From Rs1 sp038900335 (lineage in GTDB: Bacteria > Pseudomonadota > Gammaproteobacteria > Pseudomonadales > Balneatricaceae): DNA of 64,000 nt. Below the pieces are notes generated by a model, which worked only from the letters and a program-made list of their open reading frames with translations, was not told the origin of the DNA and did no database searches. Where the stretch lies: the NCBI GenBank assembly GCA_038900335.1, contig JBBMRB010000002.1:310001-374000 (forward strand). Direction: 5' to 3'. Shown one piece after another: positions 15,939-25,525 of the stretch; the first letter of the stretch is position 1; each line of letters starts with the position of its first letter. A program made the position numbers and the translations under genes.

Positions 15939-16826
15939 ATGATTGACTCAAAAGGATTATTAGCTTTTATTGCCATTGTTGAAAAAGGTAGCTTTGAGCG
16001 CGCAGCAAATCAGTTATGCATTACCCAATCCGCTGTATCACAACGTTTAAAGCAGCTTGAGCAAAGTATTGGCCAAAGTTTAGTGATAAGGCACCCGCAA
16101 ATAAAAACGACCACCGCTGGGCAAGCACTACTAAAATATGCCCATAACCTTGGCCAAATAGAGCGCGAATTAAGCCATGAGTTAGCACCTAGCAAACATC
16201 TGGATTGGTTAAAAATTGCCATCGCATCAAACGCTGACTCGTTAGCCACTTGGTTATTAAGCGCACTCGCACCTTGGTGCACTGAGCATAAAGTATTGCT
16301 AGATTTAAAAGTAGATGATCAAGACCAAACCCATCAACTACTTAAAACCGGAGAAGTACTAGGCTGCATCAGCTCAGTTGAGCAACCAGCGCAAGGCTGT
16401 ACGAGTGATGCACTAGGCGCAATTGAGTATCACTGCGCTGTTAGCCCTGCGTTTAAGCAGCAATACTTTGCCAAGGGCATCACTAAGGCCGCTTTTAAAA
16501 AAGCCCCCGCTGTGGTATTTAATCAAAAAGACCACTTACAAGATCAATATCTACAACAATATTTTGATCTCAAGGGCAATGACCAACCACAACATTTTAT
16601 CCCCTCATCAGAGGCCTATATTGAATGGATCAAACTAGGCATGGGCTTTGGCATGGCGCCAACAATACAATTACAACCCTTATTAGACAGCGGTGAGCTG
16701 ATCCTATTAACACCTGACAAACCGGTAGAAATTGCACTTTTTTGGCAACACTGGGGCATAAAAACAGCTTTGAGTAAATCATTGAGCGCGCAAATATCAG
16801 CAGCTGCCTGTATTGCTCACGCATAG
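15939..16826 (+). CDS. argP: ArgP/LysG-family LysR regulator
   Basis: The protein has 295 residues. The amino-terminal helix-turn-helix (EKGSFERAANQLCITQSAVS) and the following QRLKQLEQSIGQSLVIR are characteristic of the ArgP (IciA) group. The effector domain covers the rest. It is divergent from argO across a 111-base AT-rich gap. In relatives ArgP binds this gap and activates the exporter in response to arginine or lysine. Confidence 0.85.
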   Translation: MIDSKGLLAFIAIVEKGSFERAANQLCITQSAVSQRLKQLEQSIGQSLVIRHPQIKTTTAGQALLKYAHNLGQIERELSHELAPSKHLDWLKIAIASNADSLATWLLSALAPWCTEHKVLLDLKVDDQDQTHQLLKTGEVLGCISSVEQPAQGCTSDALGAIEYHCAVSPAFKQQYFAKGITKAAFKKAPAVVFNQKDHLQDQYLQQYFDLKGNDQPQHFIPSSEAYIEWIKLGMGFGMAPTIQLQPLLDSGELILLTPDKPVEIALFWQHWGIKTALSKSLSAQISAAACIAHA

Positions 16827-17034
16827 AGGTATTAAGTCAGTTAAACTGACGACTAGCTATTGGTTATCAATAAAGTTGCGATTTAAGCATGCTTATTTTT
16901 TAAATACAGACTAGCTATAGACTTAACCTGCGAATAACGCTAAGTTTTATATATTAAGTTAAAGTCTTAAATTCATTATAAAAATAATCACTGTTGTCTA
17001 TTGATAGATAATAAAGAATGGCATAGGGTTTAAT

Positions 17035-18426
17035 ATGTTGCTGACAAAAATATTTGAGCGAGCTCGCCATGTTATCGCAGTTTTGTCCTGTTTTATTGTT
17101 TTTTGTTATGTCAGCTTACTAGCAAATCAAGTACATAGTGCGCCTGTAAATCAGGCAGAGCAGCTTATTATTCTCACTTCATTTCCAGAGCCAGTATCTG
17201 AGAAGTTAGCCAGCATTTTTAAACAGCAACACCCTAACATACGAGTACGCTTTTTATATAAAAAAACACCGGCGGCGATCACCCATTTACAACTAAAAAT
17301 GTGGCCCAAGCCCAATCTTATCATGGCCAGTGCGGTCGATGCGATGGATTGGTTATCGCGTGCTAATTTATTGCAGCCCTACCAAGTGAATGATCGTTTA
17401 AATTACACGCCCTTTGGTTATTCTGGCTATGGTTTTATGTGGAATAAAACTTACTTTCAACAACAGCAATTAGCAGAGCCACTAAACTGGCAACAATTAT
17501 TGCAACCCAAATACCAAGGCCACATTGCTATGTCATCACCTATGCGCTCAGGCACCACACATGTAATAGTCGAAATGATATTACAAGAAATGGGTTGGCG
17601 CGAGGGCTGGGCTTACTTACAGCAACTTGGTGGTAATTTAGCAACCGTAACAGCGCGCAGCGCAGGTGTTAGCCAAGGTATTATACGCCAGCGCTTTGGT
17701 ATGGGTTTAGTGATAGATTACTTTGCCTTTACCAAACAATTTAGCAACCCTGATATAGGTTTTAACTACTCCTCACCCACCACTTTTTTACCGATGAGTA
17801 TTGGTATAGTTAAAGAGAGCGAGGCGAGCATTAACGCTAAAAAATTCGTCAGTTCGCTGTTATCAGAGCAAGGTCAAGAAGTGCTATTAACTCCTGTTGT
17901 CAGCCGCTACCCTATTAATCAAGCTTTGTTAACGCAACAGCCTGAGCATATGCTGGCCAAACATCGCGCTGAGCAAAAATACACCATCAATTATGATCAC
18001 ACCTTAGCAGTGCGCCGCTACCATTTAGTCAATGCCCTGTTTGAGCATTTAATCACTTACCGGCTACCTTTTTTACAACAAGCTTGGGCTAAAATCTATG
18101 TGTTACAACAACTGCTAGCGCAGTCCTCTTTACAGCTAAGTGATCAACTAAATGAACAGCCCTCTTCAAAACTAAATTTACAATTAAGTGAGCGCTTAAC
18201 AAAGGTGATTAGTGAGCTAAAATCTGTACCTTTTAGTGAATTACAGCTTACAAACACCAAATTATTAAATAAATTCACTAAACCCACGCCCGGCAGCGCC
18301 CTGTCTATTCAGCAAATTGTCTTACAAAAAAACTGGCAATTGTGGAGCAACCAATTAAAAGACAGAACGATGCGTGAGCTATTAAAGATTGAAGCTGCTA
18401 TTAAATCACCGCAGCAGCACAGATGA
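17035..18426 (+). CDS. PgtC-like periplasmic binding protein of a signalling operon
   Basis: The protein has 463 residues with an amino-terminal signal segment ending near HSAPVNQ. The binding-protein domain covers about residues 45-330 and shares MSSPMRSGTTHVIVE and GMGLVIDYFAF with the transport binding protein at 23982. A glutamine- and leucine-rich carboxy tail (about 355-463) is probably helical. The next gene, a sensor kinase, starts inside its stop codon. In Salmonella, PgtC with PgtB and PgtA controls phosphoglycerate uptake. By analogy this protein should present the ligand to the kinase rather than feed a permease. Confidence 0.85.
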   Translation: MLLTKIFERARHVIAVLSCFIVFCYVSLLANQVHSAPVNQAEQLIILTSFPEPVSEKLASIFKQQHPNIRVRFLYKKTPAAITHLQLKMWPKPNLIMASAVDAMDWLSRANLLQPYQVNDRLNYTPFGYSGYGFMWNKTYFQQQQLAEPLNWQQLLQPKYQGHIAMSSPMRSGTTHVIVEMILQEMGWREGWAYLQQLGGNLATVTARSAGVSQGIIRQRFGMGLVIDYFAFTKQFSNPDIGFNYSSPTTFLPMSIGIVKESEASINAKKFVSSLLSEQGQEVLLTPVVSRYPINQALLTQQPEHMLAKHRAEQKYTINYDHTLAVRRYHLVNALFEHLITYRLPFLQQAWAKIYVLQQLLAQSSLQLSDQLNEQPSSKLNLQLSERLTKVISELKSVPFSELQLTNTKLLNKFTKPTPGSALSIQQIVLQKNWQLWSNQLKDRTMRELLKIEAAIKSPQQHR

Positions 18427-20816
18427 GCAGTATCAGGCACAAGCCTTTTCGTATTAGCCGAATCGGTTTAAAACTGAGTTTAGCGATCGCCGCTATTATT
18501 GTCGTCACCTTAATGGCTGCCATTGCCGCGTGGTTGGCAATGGTTGATATTAATAGTAGAGTACAAGCGATAGGCGAGCGCCATTTACCCTTAATTAGTA
18601 CCGCCACCCAGTTTACAGAGCTCACCGGCAGTATCAGTGCGATTAGCCCGCAGTTGATTTCAGCACGATTTAGCTGGGAAAAAGAAGCGCTCTGGGATGA
18701 TTTAGAAATGCAGTTTAAGCAGCTATCACGCCTAGTTTACAGCGCAGATGATGCCGATATTCTAGATGCTAATATACAGGCAAAGCTAGTGGAATTTTTG
18801 CCGAAAATTCAACAAAACCTGCAGCAACTAAACAACAATGCCAGCCATAATTTTAACTTACAAAGCCGCAGCCGCCATTTAAGCGAATCGCTGCGCTGGA
18901 CCCAGGCTTCTTTTCTTGATGAGATAGCACCTATCTTAGAAGACAGCCGCTATAATACCCAGGACAGTATCGAACAATTTGGTTTAAATACAGCCGACAA
19001 GCAAACTGATTTACAGCAAGTATTACTCACCCGTGAAGCGCTGATGCAACTCAACGCCGATGGCAACTTAGCTATCGGCCTGATCATTCGTGCATCTAGC
19101 CAAACCAGTTTGCAAGAAATTGATGCCAACTTACTCTACTTAGGGGAGATTGAAGATAGAATCATCGCCCATTTAGCAACATTACAAGACAACACCAGCG
19201 CTTTGACGTTGCGCCAACTTATTCAACAGATTGTTGGGTTCTCTAAAGACGATCAAAGCATACCGCACCTGCGTAAACAAATACTGTTACTTAGTGATCA
19301 AAGCCAAGACTTGCTCAATGAAAATAAAACGCTTTTTAGCCAGCTAAAAATTGTCATTAACGAGCAGGTAAAAGAAGCAGATAGCGCAGCACAAGAGGCG
19401 GCTGTCAAAGCGCAAAAAGCAGTAACGCGCGGGCGTAACCTAATTATTAGTATGGCGTTATTTGGTTTGATCATTGCTTTTTTTGTTGGCTGGTTTTACG
19501 TTGGCCGCTCACTGCTAGCAAGGCTCAATCAATTGCAAACCAGCATGTCTGCCATCGCTGAGGGCCATTTAGATACCCCGGTTGATACCCAAGGTAAAGA
19601 TGAAATAAGCCAAATGGCACAGGCACTATTAATATTTAGAAACAGTGCAGCAGAGGTAGAAGATGCCAACGCCCAAGCTATTATCAGTAATACCTTAGTT
19701 GGCCTTATCAGCACTGATGAGCACGGCCTTATTGAATTTATGAACCCAAATGCAAGGCGGCTCTTTAATTATCAATACCAAGATTTAATAGGCGCCGATA
19801 TACACAGCATTTTAGATCAACAGGCATTGGACTCGCCATTAAAGCTCAATGTGAATATTACCGAACTGGCCTCCACTATCGAAACATTAGGCAAACGCCA
19901 AGATGGCTCTACTTTTCATTTGGATATATCTGTGCGCCAATACCTGCAACGCCATCGTAAAAAAATATTATTTACCTTAGTTGATAGTACGGACCGTTAC
20001 ACCACTCAGCAGTATTTAGAGTACACAATTGAAAGCAGAACCAAAGATTTAACCGCGGAAATACAAGAGCGCAAGCGTACTGAACTAGCGCTGCGCTCAA
20101 CATCACAAGAGCTAGTACAATCGGCTAAACTAGCCAGCTTAGGCCAATTATCGGCAAGTATTGCTCACGAGCTAAACCAGCCGCTGAGCGCTATTCGCTA
20201 CCACGCTCATAACTCTAGCCGCATGATTGAGCTTAAACGCGCCGCAGATAGCCTGCCATTACTTGATAAAATCGAAACGCTAGCAGATAAAATGGCAAAA
20301 ATCATTAATCACCTTAAAGTGTTTGCCCGCAAGCCAACTGATGATGTCATTGCGGTTAATGTTCCACAAGTAATAGACAGTGCGCTTGAGCTATTTCAAG
20401 GGCGTATTACCCGTTTAGAGTGCAAAGTAGAGCGCCATGGTTTTGATCAGCTATCCCCAGCAAGTGGCGATCCAATTAGGCTAGAGCAAGTGTTAGTTAA
20501 CGTCATTGGCAATGCATTAGATGCTATGAGTGATCAAACACATCCACATATTATTATTAGCGCTAACGCTGATGATAAACACATTACATTAGCCTTTAGC
20601 GATAACGGCTGCGGTATTAGCGATGAGCAAAAACAGCAAATTTTTTACCCCTTTTTTACCACCAAAGAAATAGGCGCGGGCCTAGGTTTAGGCCTTTCGA
20701 TCAGCCGAAAAATACTGCTAGATATTGGCGGCGATATTAGCGTACAAGATGTTATCGGGCCTCCTCTACAACAGGGCACCACTATTTCTATCACCTTAAA
20801 GCGATACTTAACATGA
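18423..20816 (+). CDS. Membrane sensor histidine kinase, PgtB-like
   Basis: The protein has 797 residues. Membrane segments lie near 16-38 and 337-362 and enclose a large, mostly helical periplasmic sensor. HAMP follows (LNQLQTSMSAIAEGHL), then a PAS-like domain (GLISTDEHGLIEFMNPNA), a HisKA helix with SIAHELNQPLSAIR (H582 is the likely phosphate acceptor), and an HATPase with VLVNVIGNALDAM, FSDNGCGIS and GAGLGLGLSIS. It overlaps the genes on both sides by four bases. The large sensor fits contact with the upstream binding protein. Its partner is the next gene. Confidence 0.92.
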   Translation: MSSIRHKPFRISRIGLKLSLAIAAIIVVTLMAAIAAWLAMVDINSRVQAIGERHLPLISTATQFTELTGSISAISPQLISARFSWEKEALWDDLEMQFKQLSRLVYSADDADILDANIQAKLVEFLPKIQQNLQQLNNNASHNFNLQSRSRHLSESLRWTQASFLDEIAPILEDSRYNTQDSIEQFGLNTADKQTDLQQVLLTREALMQLNADGNLAIGLIIRASSQTSLQEIDANLLYLGEIEDRIIAHLATLQDNTSALTLRQLIQQIVGFSKDDQSIPHLRKQILLLSDQSQDLLNENKTLFSQLKIVINEQVKEADSAAQEAAVKAQKAVTRGRNLIISMALFGLIIAFFVGWFYVGRSLLARLNQLQTSMSAIAEGHLDTPVDTQGKDEISQMAQALLIFRNSAAEVEDANAQAIISNTLVGLISTDEHGLIEFMNPNARRLFNYQYQDLIGADIHSILDQQALDSPLKLNVNITELASTIETLGKRQDGSTFHLDISVRQYLQRHRKKILFTLVDSTDRYTTQQYLEYTIESRTKDLTAEIQERKRTELALRSTSQELVQSAKLASLGQLSASIAHELNQPLSAIRYHAHNSSRMIELKRAADSLPLLDKIETLADKMAKIINHLKVFARKPTDDVIAVNVPQVIDSALELFQGRITRLECKVERHGFDQLSPASGDPIRLEQVLVNVIGNALDAMSDQTHPHIIISANADDKHITLAFSDNGCGISDEQKQQIFYPFFTTKEIGAGLGLGLSISRKILLDIGGDISVQDVIGPPLQQGTTISITLKRYLT

Positions 20817-22168
20817 ATAATTGCAATAGCATTATCTTAGTTGAAGATGAATTAGATGTCAGAGAAGCAGCACAGCTGACTCTTGAGTTAGAAGGTTTTC
20901 ACGTTTTAGCGTGCGCCAGAGCTAGCGAAGCGTTAGCGCTTATTAACCCTGACTTTACTGGTATTGTCGTCACTGATGTCAAACTGCCAGGCATGGATGG
21001 CCTTGAGCTATTGCAAAAAATCACGGAAATAGATGATGAGCTACCGGTCATTGTCGTCACTGGTCACGGCCACATCGCCATGGCGGTACAAGCGGTGCGC
21101 ATCGGCGCTTATGATTTTATTGAAAAACCCGTCGTGCCTGAGCGCTTAATCGCAGAGGCAACTAGAGCACTACACACCCGGCAATTAATTATTGAAAACC
21201 GCGGGCTAAAAAAGCAGCTCGCTGAAAACAATAATATTGATAGCAAAATTTTAGGCAATAGTGAGGCTATTACATTGCTTAAAGGCAAAATAAAAAACCT
21301 CGCCGATACTAATGTTGATATTCTAATTCACGGAGAAACAGGCACCGGAAAAGAGCTTATTGCCAGCTGCCTACACGAGTTTAGCCAGCGCAACAGCAAT
21401 CATTTTGTCGCACTAAACTGTGGTGCCCTACCAGAATCTGTTATTGAAAGTGAGTTATTTGGCCACGAGAGCGGTGCGTTTACTGGCGCTAACAAACAGC
21501 GTATAGGTAAAATAGAGTACGCCAATGGCGGCACCTTATTTCTCGATGAGCTCGAGAGTATGCCAATGCAATTACAAATCAAATTACTCAGAGTACTGCA
21601 AGAGCGAAAACTAGAAAGACTTGGCGGCAATCAAAGCATCCCATTAGATATACGAGTAATAGCAGCGACTAAATGTGATTTACTAGAGGCTGCTAATCGC
21701 GGCGAGTTTCGTGAAGATTTATATTATCGCCTCAATGTCGCCTGTATCAACTTACCACCACTGCGCGAGCGCACAAGCGATATCCCGCTACTGTTTCGCA
21801 GCTTCGTACTACAAGCTGCGCAGCGCTTTGCCAGAGCAGAACCCAGTTTAGATGCCGCGCAATTACAGCTACTGTGCCAACAACATTGGCGTGGCAATGT
21901 ACGCGAGCTATTACACGAAGCCGAGCGCTATGTACTAGGCATATCAGAGTTGTTCACTAACGACCTAGCAGATAATCAAGCCATCATTAACAACCTGCCT
22001 GATAAACTGACTCATTATGAGACGAAACTCATAGGCGAAGCACTACAACAAACAGAAGGGAAAATTCAAGAAGCCGCCGATTTACTGTGCATCCCAAGGA
22101 AAAAGTTATACCTACGCATGCTCAAGCTAGGTATTGATAAAGAGGCGTTTTTTAGTGCGAAAGATTGA
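20813..22168 (+). CDS. Sigma54-dependent response regulator, PgtA/DctD-like
   Basis: The protein has 451 residues. The receiver domain carries the acceptor D55 in VVTDVKLPGMDG. The AAA+ domain has GETGTGKELIA (Walker A) and GAFTGA at 221-226, the loop that contacts sigma54. A Fis-type helix-turn-helix ends the protein (GKIQEAADLLCIPRKKLY). It is the last gene of the overlapping operon. A sigma54 promoter with a perfect upstream palindrome lies before the transport operon at 23982, the most likely target. Confidence 0.93.
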   Translation: MNNCNSIILVEDELDVREAAQLTLELEGFHVLACARASEALALINPDFTGIVVTDVKLPGMDGLELLQKITEIDDELPVIVVTGHGHIAMAVQAVRIGAYDFIEKPVVPERLIAEATRALHTRQLIIENRGLKKQLAENNNIDSKILGNSEAITLLKGKIKNLADTNVDILIHGETGTGKELIASCLHEFSQRNSNHFVALNCGALPESVIESELFGHESGAFTGANKQRIGKIEYANGGTLFLDELESMPMQLQIKLLRVLQERKLERLGGNQSIPLDIRVIAATKCDLLEAANRGEFREDLYYRLNVACINLPPLRERTSDIPLLFRSFVLQAAQRFARAEPSLDAAQLQLLCQQHWRGNVRELLHEAERYVLGISELFTNDLADNQAIINNLPDKLTHYETKLIGEALQQTEGKIQEAADLLCIPRKKLYLRMLKLGIDKEAFFSAKD

Positions 22169-22370
22169 GGGGTGAATTATGAGAGAGTCATTATATATCC
22201 CAGTTATATTTTATTGCTTTTCACTTTGGGACTCCAATCATTAATAATGAGCTATTAAAAGGTCTTAAAAATATAAAACCGGCAGCTTTCATATTTATAT
22301 ACAGGATTATTATTTCAAGAAACAAGCTAATTATATGTGACTGAAAATACTGCGTTTTAATATATAATCA
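22169..22370. other. Convergent intergenic gap, nothing firm
   Basis: This AT-rich gap lies between the response-regulator gene and the convergent kinase gene. I see no clear hairpin with a T-run and no reading frame worth listing. Confidence 0.4.
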
Positions 22371-23666
22371 TCAAAAAGGTAGCTCATCAAATTCATTTAA
22401 CCGTGAGGATATTATCTTCGATTCATTTTCTATAAGCTTTCTTCTACATTTCCCGCACCCTAATTCTTCAGTATTTTTTCCAATATCAGCTTTTTCTAAA
22501 TAAGAGCCGCATATTTTGCACTCTGGAATAAAAAATTGCTCGGTTCCACAACCACCACAAAAACGATTATCTTCTATCGGCTGATCACAGCCAGAACATT
22601 TATATACAAGAGCGTTACTACAACTTGTACAATACAAATGAGTACATTCTGCAATAAAATTCGGTCCCCTATAATAACCTCGTGAACTCCAATTTGCATC
22701 TGGACAGTCTGTAGAAACACATACAGCTCTGCTTGGCATATCCATGGGCCGATTTATGTTTGAAGATGCTTTTTTTAATTCTCGCAGGTAATCATTTGCA
22801 CTAAGATATCTCTCGTCACAAGAATATGAACCACCTTTAGAAAGTACTTTTTTAATTGCAGGATTCAATTTTAATTTTTGTTCGCTTAATCCACTTATAT
22901 CTGGTTTACCTGTTAGTAATTCGCATATTACTTTTGTTAATGAGTATAAATCTGAACGCCCGTCTACATCCTCCATATTTAAAGATTGCTCTGGAGACAT
23001 GTAATTTACAGACCCAAGATGATCACCAATCCTTGTACATCTAGTCATACCAGACTCAACATTCAATTTAAATCCAATAGAAAAGTCAATTAAGAAACAA
23101 TGATCAGAGGTAAGTATCATAATATTTGATGGTTTAATATCGCGATGAACAACACCTTTCTTATGTACAAAGTCCAACGTATTTAAAAGCTGAAACGCTA
23201 TATGTAATGTACTATTTAAGTCAAGCCTCCCTTTTTCTTTCAAATAACAATCAAGACCAACGCCTTGAATATGCTGCATCACTGTATATGGAATGTTTTC
23301 GTCATTCGATATTACATCCCCTTTAGTTAGAACATAAGGTATAGATGGATGTTGTAAATCTGCTAAAATCCTAGATTCCCGAATAAACCTTTTTCGTAGG
23401 CTTTCATCTTTTTTACTCAAACTATTATCAAAGAATTTTATAGCTACATTCCTCTTCAAAGAAGTCTGTAAAGCTTTGTATGTCCCACCAGAAAGACCAC
23501 TACCTATTTGTTCTTTAATTTCGAAACCTTGTTTAGCCAAATGATACTTATAGTCTTTATTCACTGAAATATACTCTTTAATAGTTGATATTAGCTTTAT
23601 AAGTAAAAATGCACTTTGACTAACTTTGAGCACTTCACACTCTATTTTTTGATCATAATTTAACAA
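22371..23666 (-). CDS. Hanks-type Ser/Thr protein kinase with carboxy-terminal zinc ribbons
   Basis: The protein has 431 residues. The kinase domain covers about 48-300: glycine loop GSGLSGGTY (55-63), VAIKFF with K77, HRDIKPSN with D176, DFS at 194-196 where DFG is usual, and SPEQ at 224-227. The tail holds several cysteine pairs (C346/C349, C357/C360, C370/C373, C383/C386, C404/C407), which look like three zinc ribbons. A weak hydrophobic stretch lies near 17-28. It is AT-rich, faces against its neighbours and has no obvious partner phosphatase. It lies between a signalling operon and that operon's probable target. Substrate unknown. Confidence 0.88.
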   Translation of the reverse strand: MLNYDQKIECEVLKVSQSAFLLIKLISTIKEYISVNKDYKYHLAKQGFEIKEQIGSGLSGGTYKALQTSLKRNVAIKFFDNSLSKKDESLRKRFIRESRILADLQHPSIPYVLTKGDVISNDENIPYTVMQHIQGVGLDCYLKEKGRLDLNSTLHIAFQLLNTLDFVHKKGVVHRDIKPSNIMILTSDHCFLIDFSIGFKLNVESGMTRCTRIGDHLGSVNYMSPEQSLNMEDVDGRSDLYSLTKVICELLTGKPDISGLSEQKLKLNPAIKKVLSKGGSYSCDERYLSANDYLRELKKASSNINRPMDMPSRAVCVSTDCPDANWSSRGYYRGPNFIAECTHLYCTSCSNALVYKCSGCDQPIEDNRFCGGCGTEQFFIPECKICGSYLEKADIGKNTEELGCGKCRRKLIENESKIISSRLNEFDELPF

Positions 23667-23779
23667 ATTTTTTAGATAATATAACGCTAAAAATTTTCTC
23701 AGCCAATTTTTATATAATTATGAGTATTCCCCTTTCTAATGATCCACATTCACTATCTCTAATTTCTCAAAAAAACACC

Positions 23780-23797
23780 GGTGTCACAAGTGACACC
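23780..23797. promoter_or_regulatory. Perfect palindrome, likely enhancer for the NtrC-type regulator
   Basis: GGTGTCACAAGTGACACC is a perfect inverted repeat with 8-base arms and a 2-base spacer. It lies about 113 bases upstream of the -24 element of the sigma54 promoter, a normal enhancer distance. The PgtA/DctD-like regulator at 20813 is the natural candidate to bind it. Confidence 0.7.
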
Positions 23798-23892
23798 TCG
23801 CCTCTTTTTTACGAGCTACTTTTGACTCATATTTTGATCAAAAAAAACACAATAAAAAAATAAATTATTAATAAATAACAATATTTTAAAAG

Positions 23893-23907
23893 TGGAATAG
23901 CCTTTGC
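23893..23907 (+). promoter_or_regulatory. Sigma54 (-24/-12) promoter
   Basis: The stretch TGGAATAGCCTTTGC has TGG at 23893-23895 and TTGC at 23904-23907, giving the exact GG-N10-GC spacing of sigma54 promoters. It sits 75 bases before the binding-protein gene. A GAFTGA-containing activator is encoded close by. Confidence 0.75.
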
Positions 23908-23981
23908 TTTATATAGGCAGAGGAGTTCACAATTGATGCGCTCCCTGTATACCTGCATATAACAATAAGGAGCAGAGATAA

Positions 23982-25340
23982 ATGTTTAAGCAATTATCAA
24001 AAAAAACAATTAGCTTATTAGCGGTTAGTACCTTAGCCCTTTCTATATCAAGTGTGACTCAAATGGCCAGAGCGGCTGATGAGACACTGACCATTGTTAC
24101 TTCTTTCCCTACTGATTTAACTAAAGTATTTAAAGAAGCGTTTGAGACATTACACCCTGATCTTAAGCTTGAAATTTTAAAGAAGAAAACCTCTGCCGGT
24201 ATTAAATATATCAGCGAGACTTCTGAAAACAACAAGATAGATTTGTTCTGGGCTTCTGCTCCCGATGCTTTTGAAGTGTTAAAAGACAGTGATTTACTGC
24301 AAAAATACGAGCTTAAGGCTGTTGGCATCCCTGAAAAAGTCGGCTCTTTTCCGATGCATGATGTCGAGGGCTATTACAAAGGTTTCGCAGCGGCCGGTTA
24401 CGGTATTATGTGGAACACCAGATACACCAAGGTTAAAAAAATCCCTGATCCAACTAGTTGGGCCGATTTAGAAAAGCCGGTTTATTTTAACCACGTCGGT
24501 ATGTCCGCGCCCTCTCGCTCTGGCACCACCCATTTAACGGTAGAAACCATTTTACAAGCCGATGGCTGGAACGATGGTTGGGGTAGCCTAAAACGTATGG
24601 CGGGCAACTTTAAGTCAGTAACCGAGCGTAGCTTTGGCGTACCGGATGGCGTTAACAGCGGTAACTTTGGCGTGGGTATTGTTATCGATTTCTTTGGCTT
24701 ATCATCACAGGGAGCGGGTTTTCCTGTTGAGTTTGTCTACCCTGCTGAAACCGCCTTAGTACCTGCGAATATCGGTATTGTTAATAACGCACCTAACAGT
24801 AAAATGGCGGGCGAATTCATTGAGTTCTTACTCTCTGATCAAGGCCAAGAGTTACTGCTGGATCCAAAAATTCGCCGTTTACCGGTCAATCCAAAAACTT
24901 ATGCTAAAGCGCCTAAGGGTTTTCCAAACCCGTTTGAAGATAGCTCACTGCAAAGTGCGTTACATTTTGACTTAAATTTATCAAAAAATCGTTATAACTT
25001 AGTTAACTCACTGTTTGATGTGATGATTACTTACCGTATGGACGATTTACGTGCAGCGACACAAGTGATTCATGAAGTTGATATTGCGTTAGCTAAAAAG
25101 CCAAACGCTGGCGCAGCTGAGCTAGTAGCACAAGCTAAGGCATTGATTGCTAAAATGCCTATTTCTGAAACAGAAGCTAGCAACCCTAACTTCACTGCTA
25201 TTTTTACTAAAGCTCGTAAAAAATCAACTGATAAGGTCATTGGTAGACAAGCCGAAGTGGAAGCACAATGGGATTCTTTTGTTGTAGAAAACTACGCTCA
25301 AGCAAAAGATCTAGCTGAAAAAGCACTGTCTCAACTTTAA
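23982..25340 (+). CDS. Periplasmic binding protein of an AfuA/FbpA-like ABC transporter
   Basis: The protein has 452 residues with a signal peptide ending near MARAADETL. The binding domain covers about residues 34-320 and includes MSAPSRSGTTHLTVE and GVGIVIDFFGL. It is paralogous to the signalling binding protein at 17035. The family is often called ferric-iron binding, but AfuA and PgtC relatives bind sugar phosphates or phosphoglycerate, and no tyrosine iron motif is evident. An organophosphate ligand is therefore more likely. It is the first gene of a sigma54-driven operon with the permease and ATPase downstream. Confidence 0.88.
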   Translation: MFKQLSKKTISLLAVSTLALSISSVTQMARAADETLTIVTSFPTDLTKVFKEAFETLHPDLKLEILKKKTSAGIKYISETSENNKIDLFWASAPDAFEVLKDSDLLQKYELKAVGIPEKVGSFPMHDVEGYYKGFAAAGYGIMWNTRYTKVKKIPDPTSWADLEKPVYFNHVGMSAPSRSGTTHLTVETILQADGWNDGWGSLKRMAGNFKSVTERSFGVPDGVNSGNFGVGIVIDFFGLSSQGAGFPVEFVYPAETALVPANIGIVNNAPNSKMAGEFIEFLLSDQGQELLLDPKIRRLPVNPKTYAKAPKGFPNPFEDSSLQSALHFDLNLSKNRYNLVNSLFDVMITYRMDDLRAATQVIHEVDIALAKKPNAGAAELVAQAKALIAKMPISETEASNPNFTAIFTKARKKSTDKVIGRQAEVEAQWDSFVVENYAQAKDLAEKALSQL

Positions 25341-25347
25341 GCAATAT

Positions 25348-25499
25348 GCGCCCCGTGTTTTTATGATCTAACAGCTAATGTTAGTGATCTAAAGACAGGG
25401 GCGTCTCTTAAGTTTTACTTATATTCTAGTTTCACCACTTCCTAAGCGGGAATTTATACAGAACTGGTTGGCATCATCTTTTAGCCGGTTCTGCTTTTT
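25348..25499 (+). terminator. Two intercistronic hairpins, the second terminator-like
   Basis: The first hairpin closes with CGCCCC (25349-25354) and GGGGCG (25398-25403), with an inner stem CTAACA/TGTTAG. The second pairs CAGAACTGG (25459-25467) with CCGGTTCTG (25485-25493), with one G-U pair, and runs into TTTTT. Such structures after a binding-protein gene usually reduce permease expression and stabilise the upstream mRNA. Confidence 0.65.
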
Positions 25500-25525
25500 A
25501 TCATATGACAATTTTGAGGTTTATT

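Larger units (their letters stand above)
23667..23981. other. Regulatory region upstream of the ABC transport operon
   Basis: This 315-base gap separates the minus-strand kinase from the plus-strand binding-protein gene. It contains the palindrome at 23780-23797 and the sigma54 promoter at 23893-23907, listed separately. A purine-rich AAGGAG ribosome site stands before the ATG at 23982. Confidence 0.7.
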
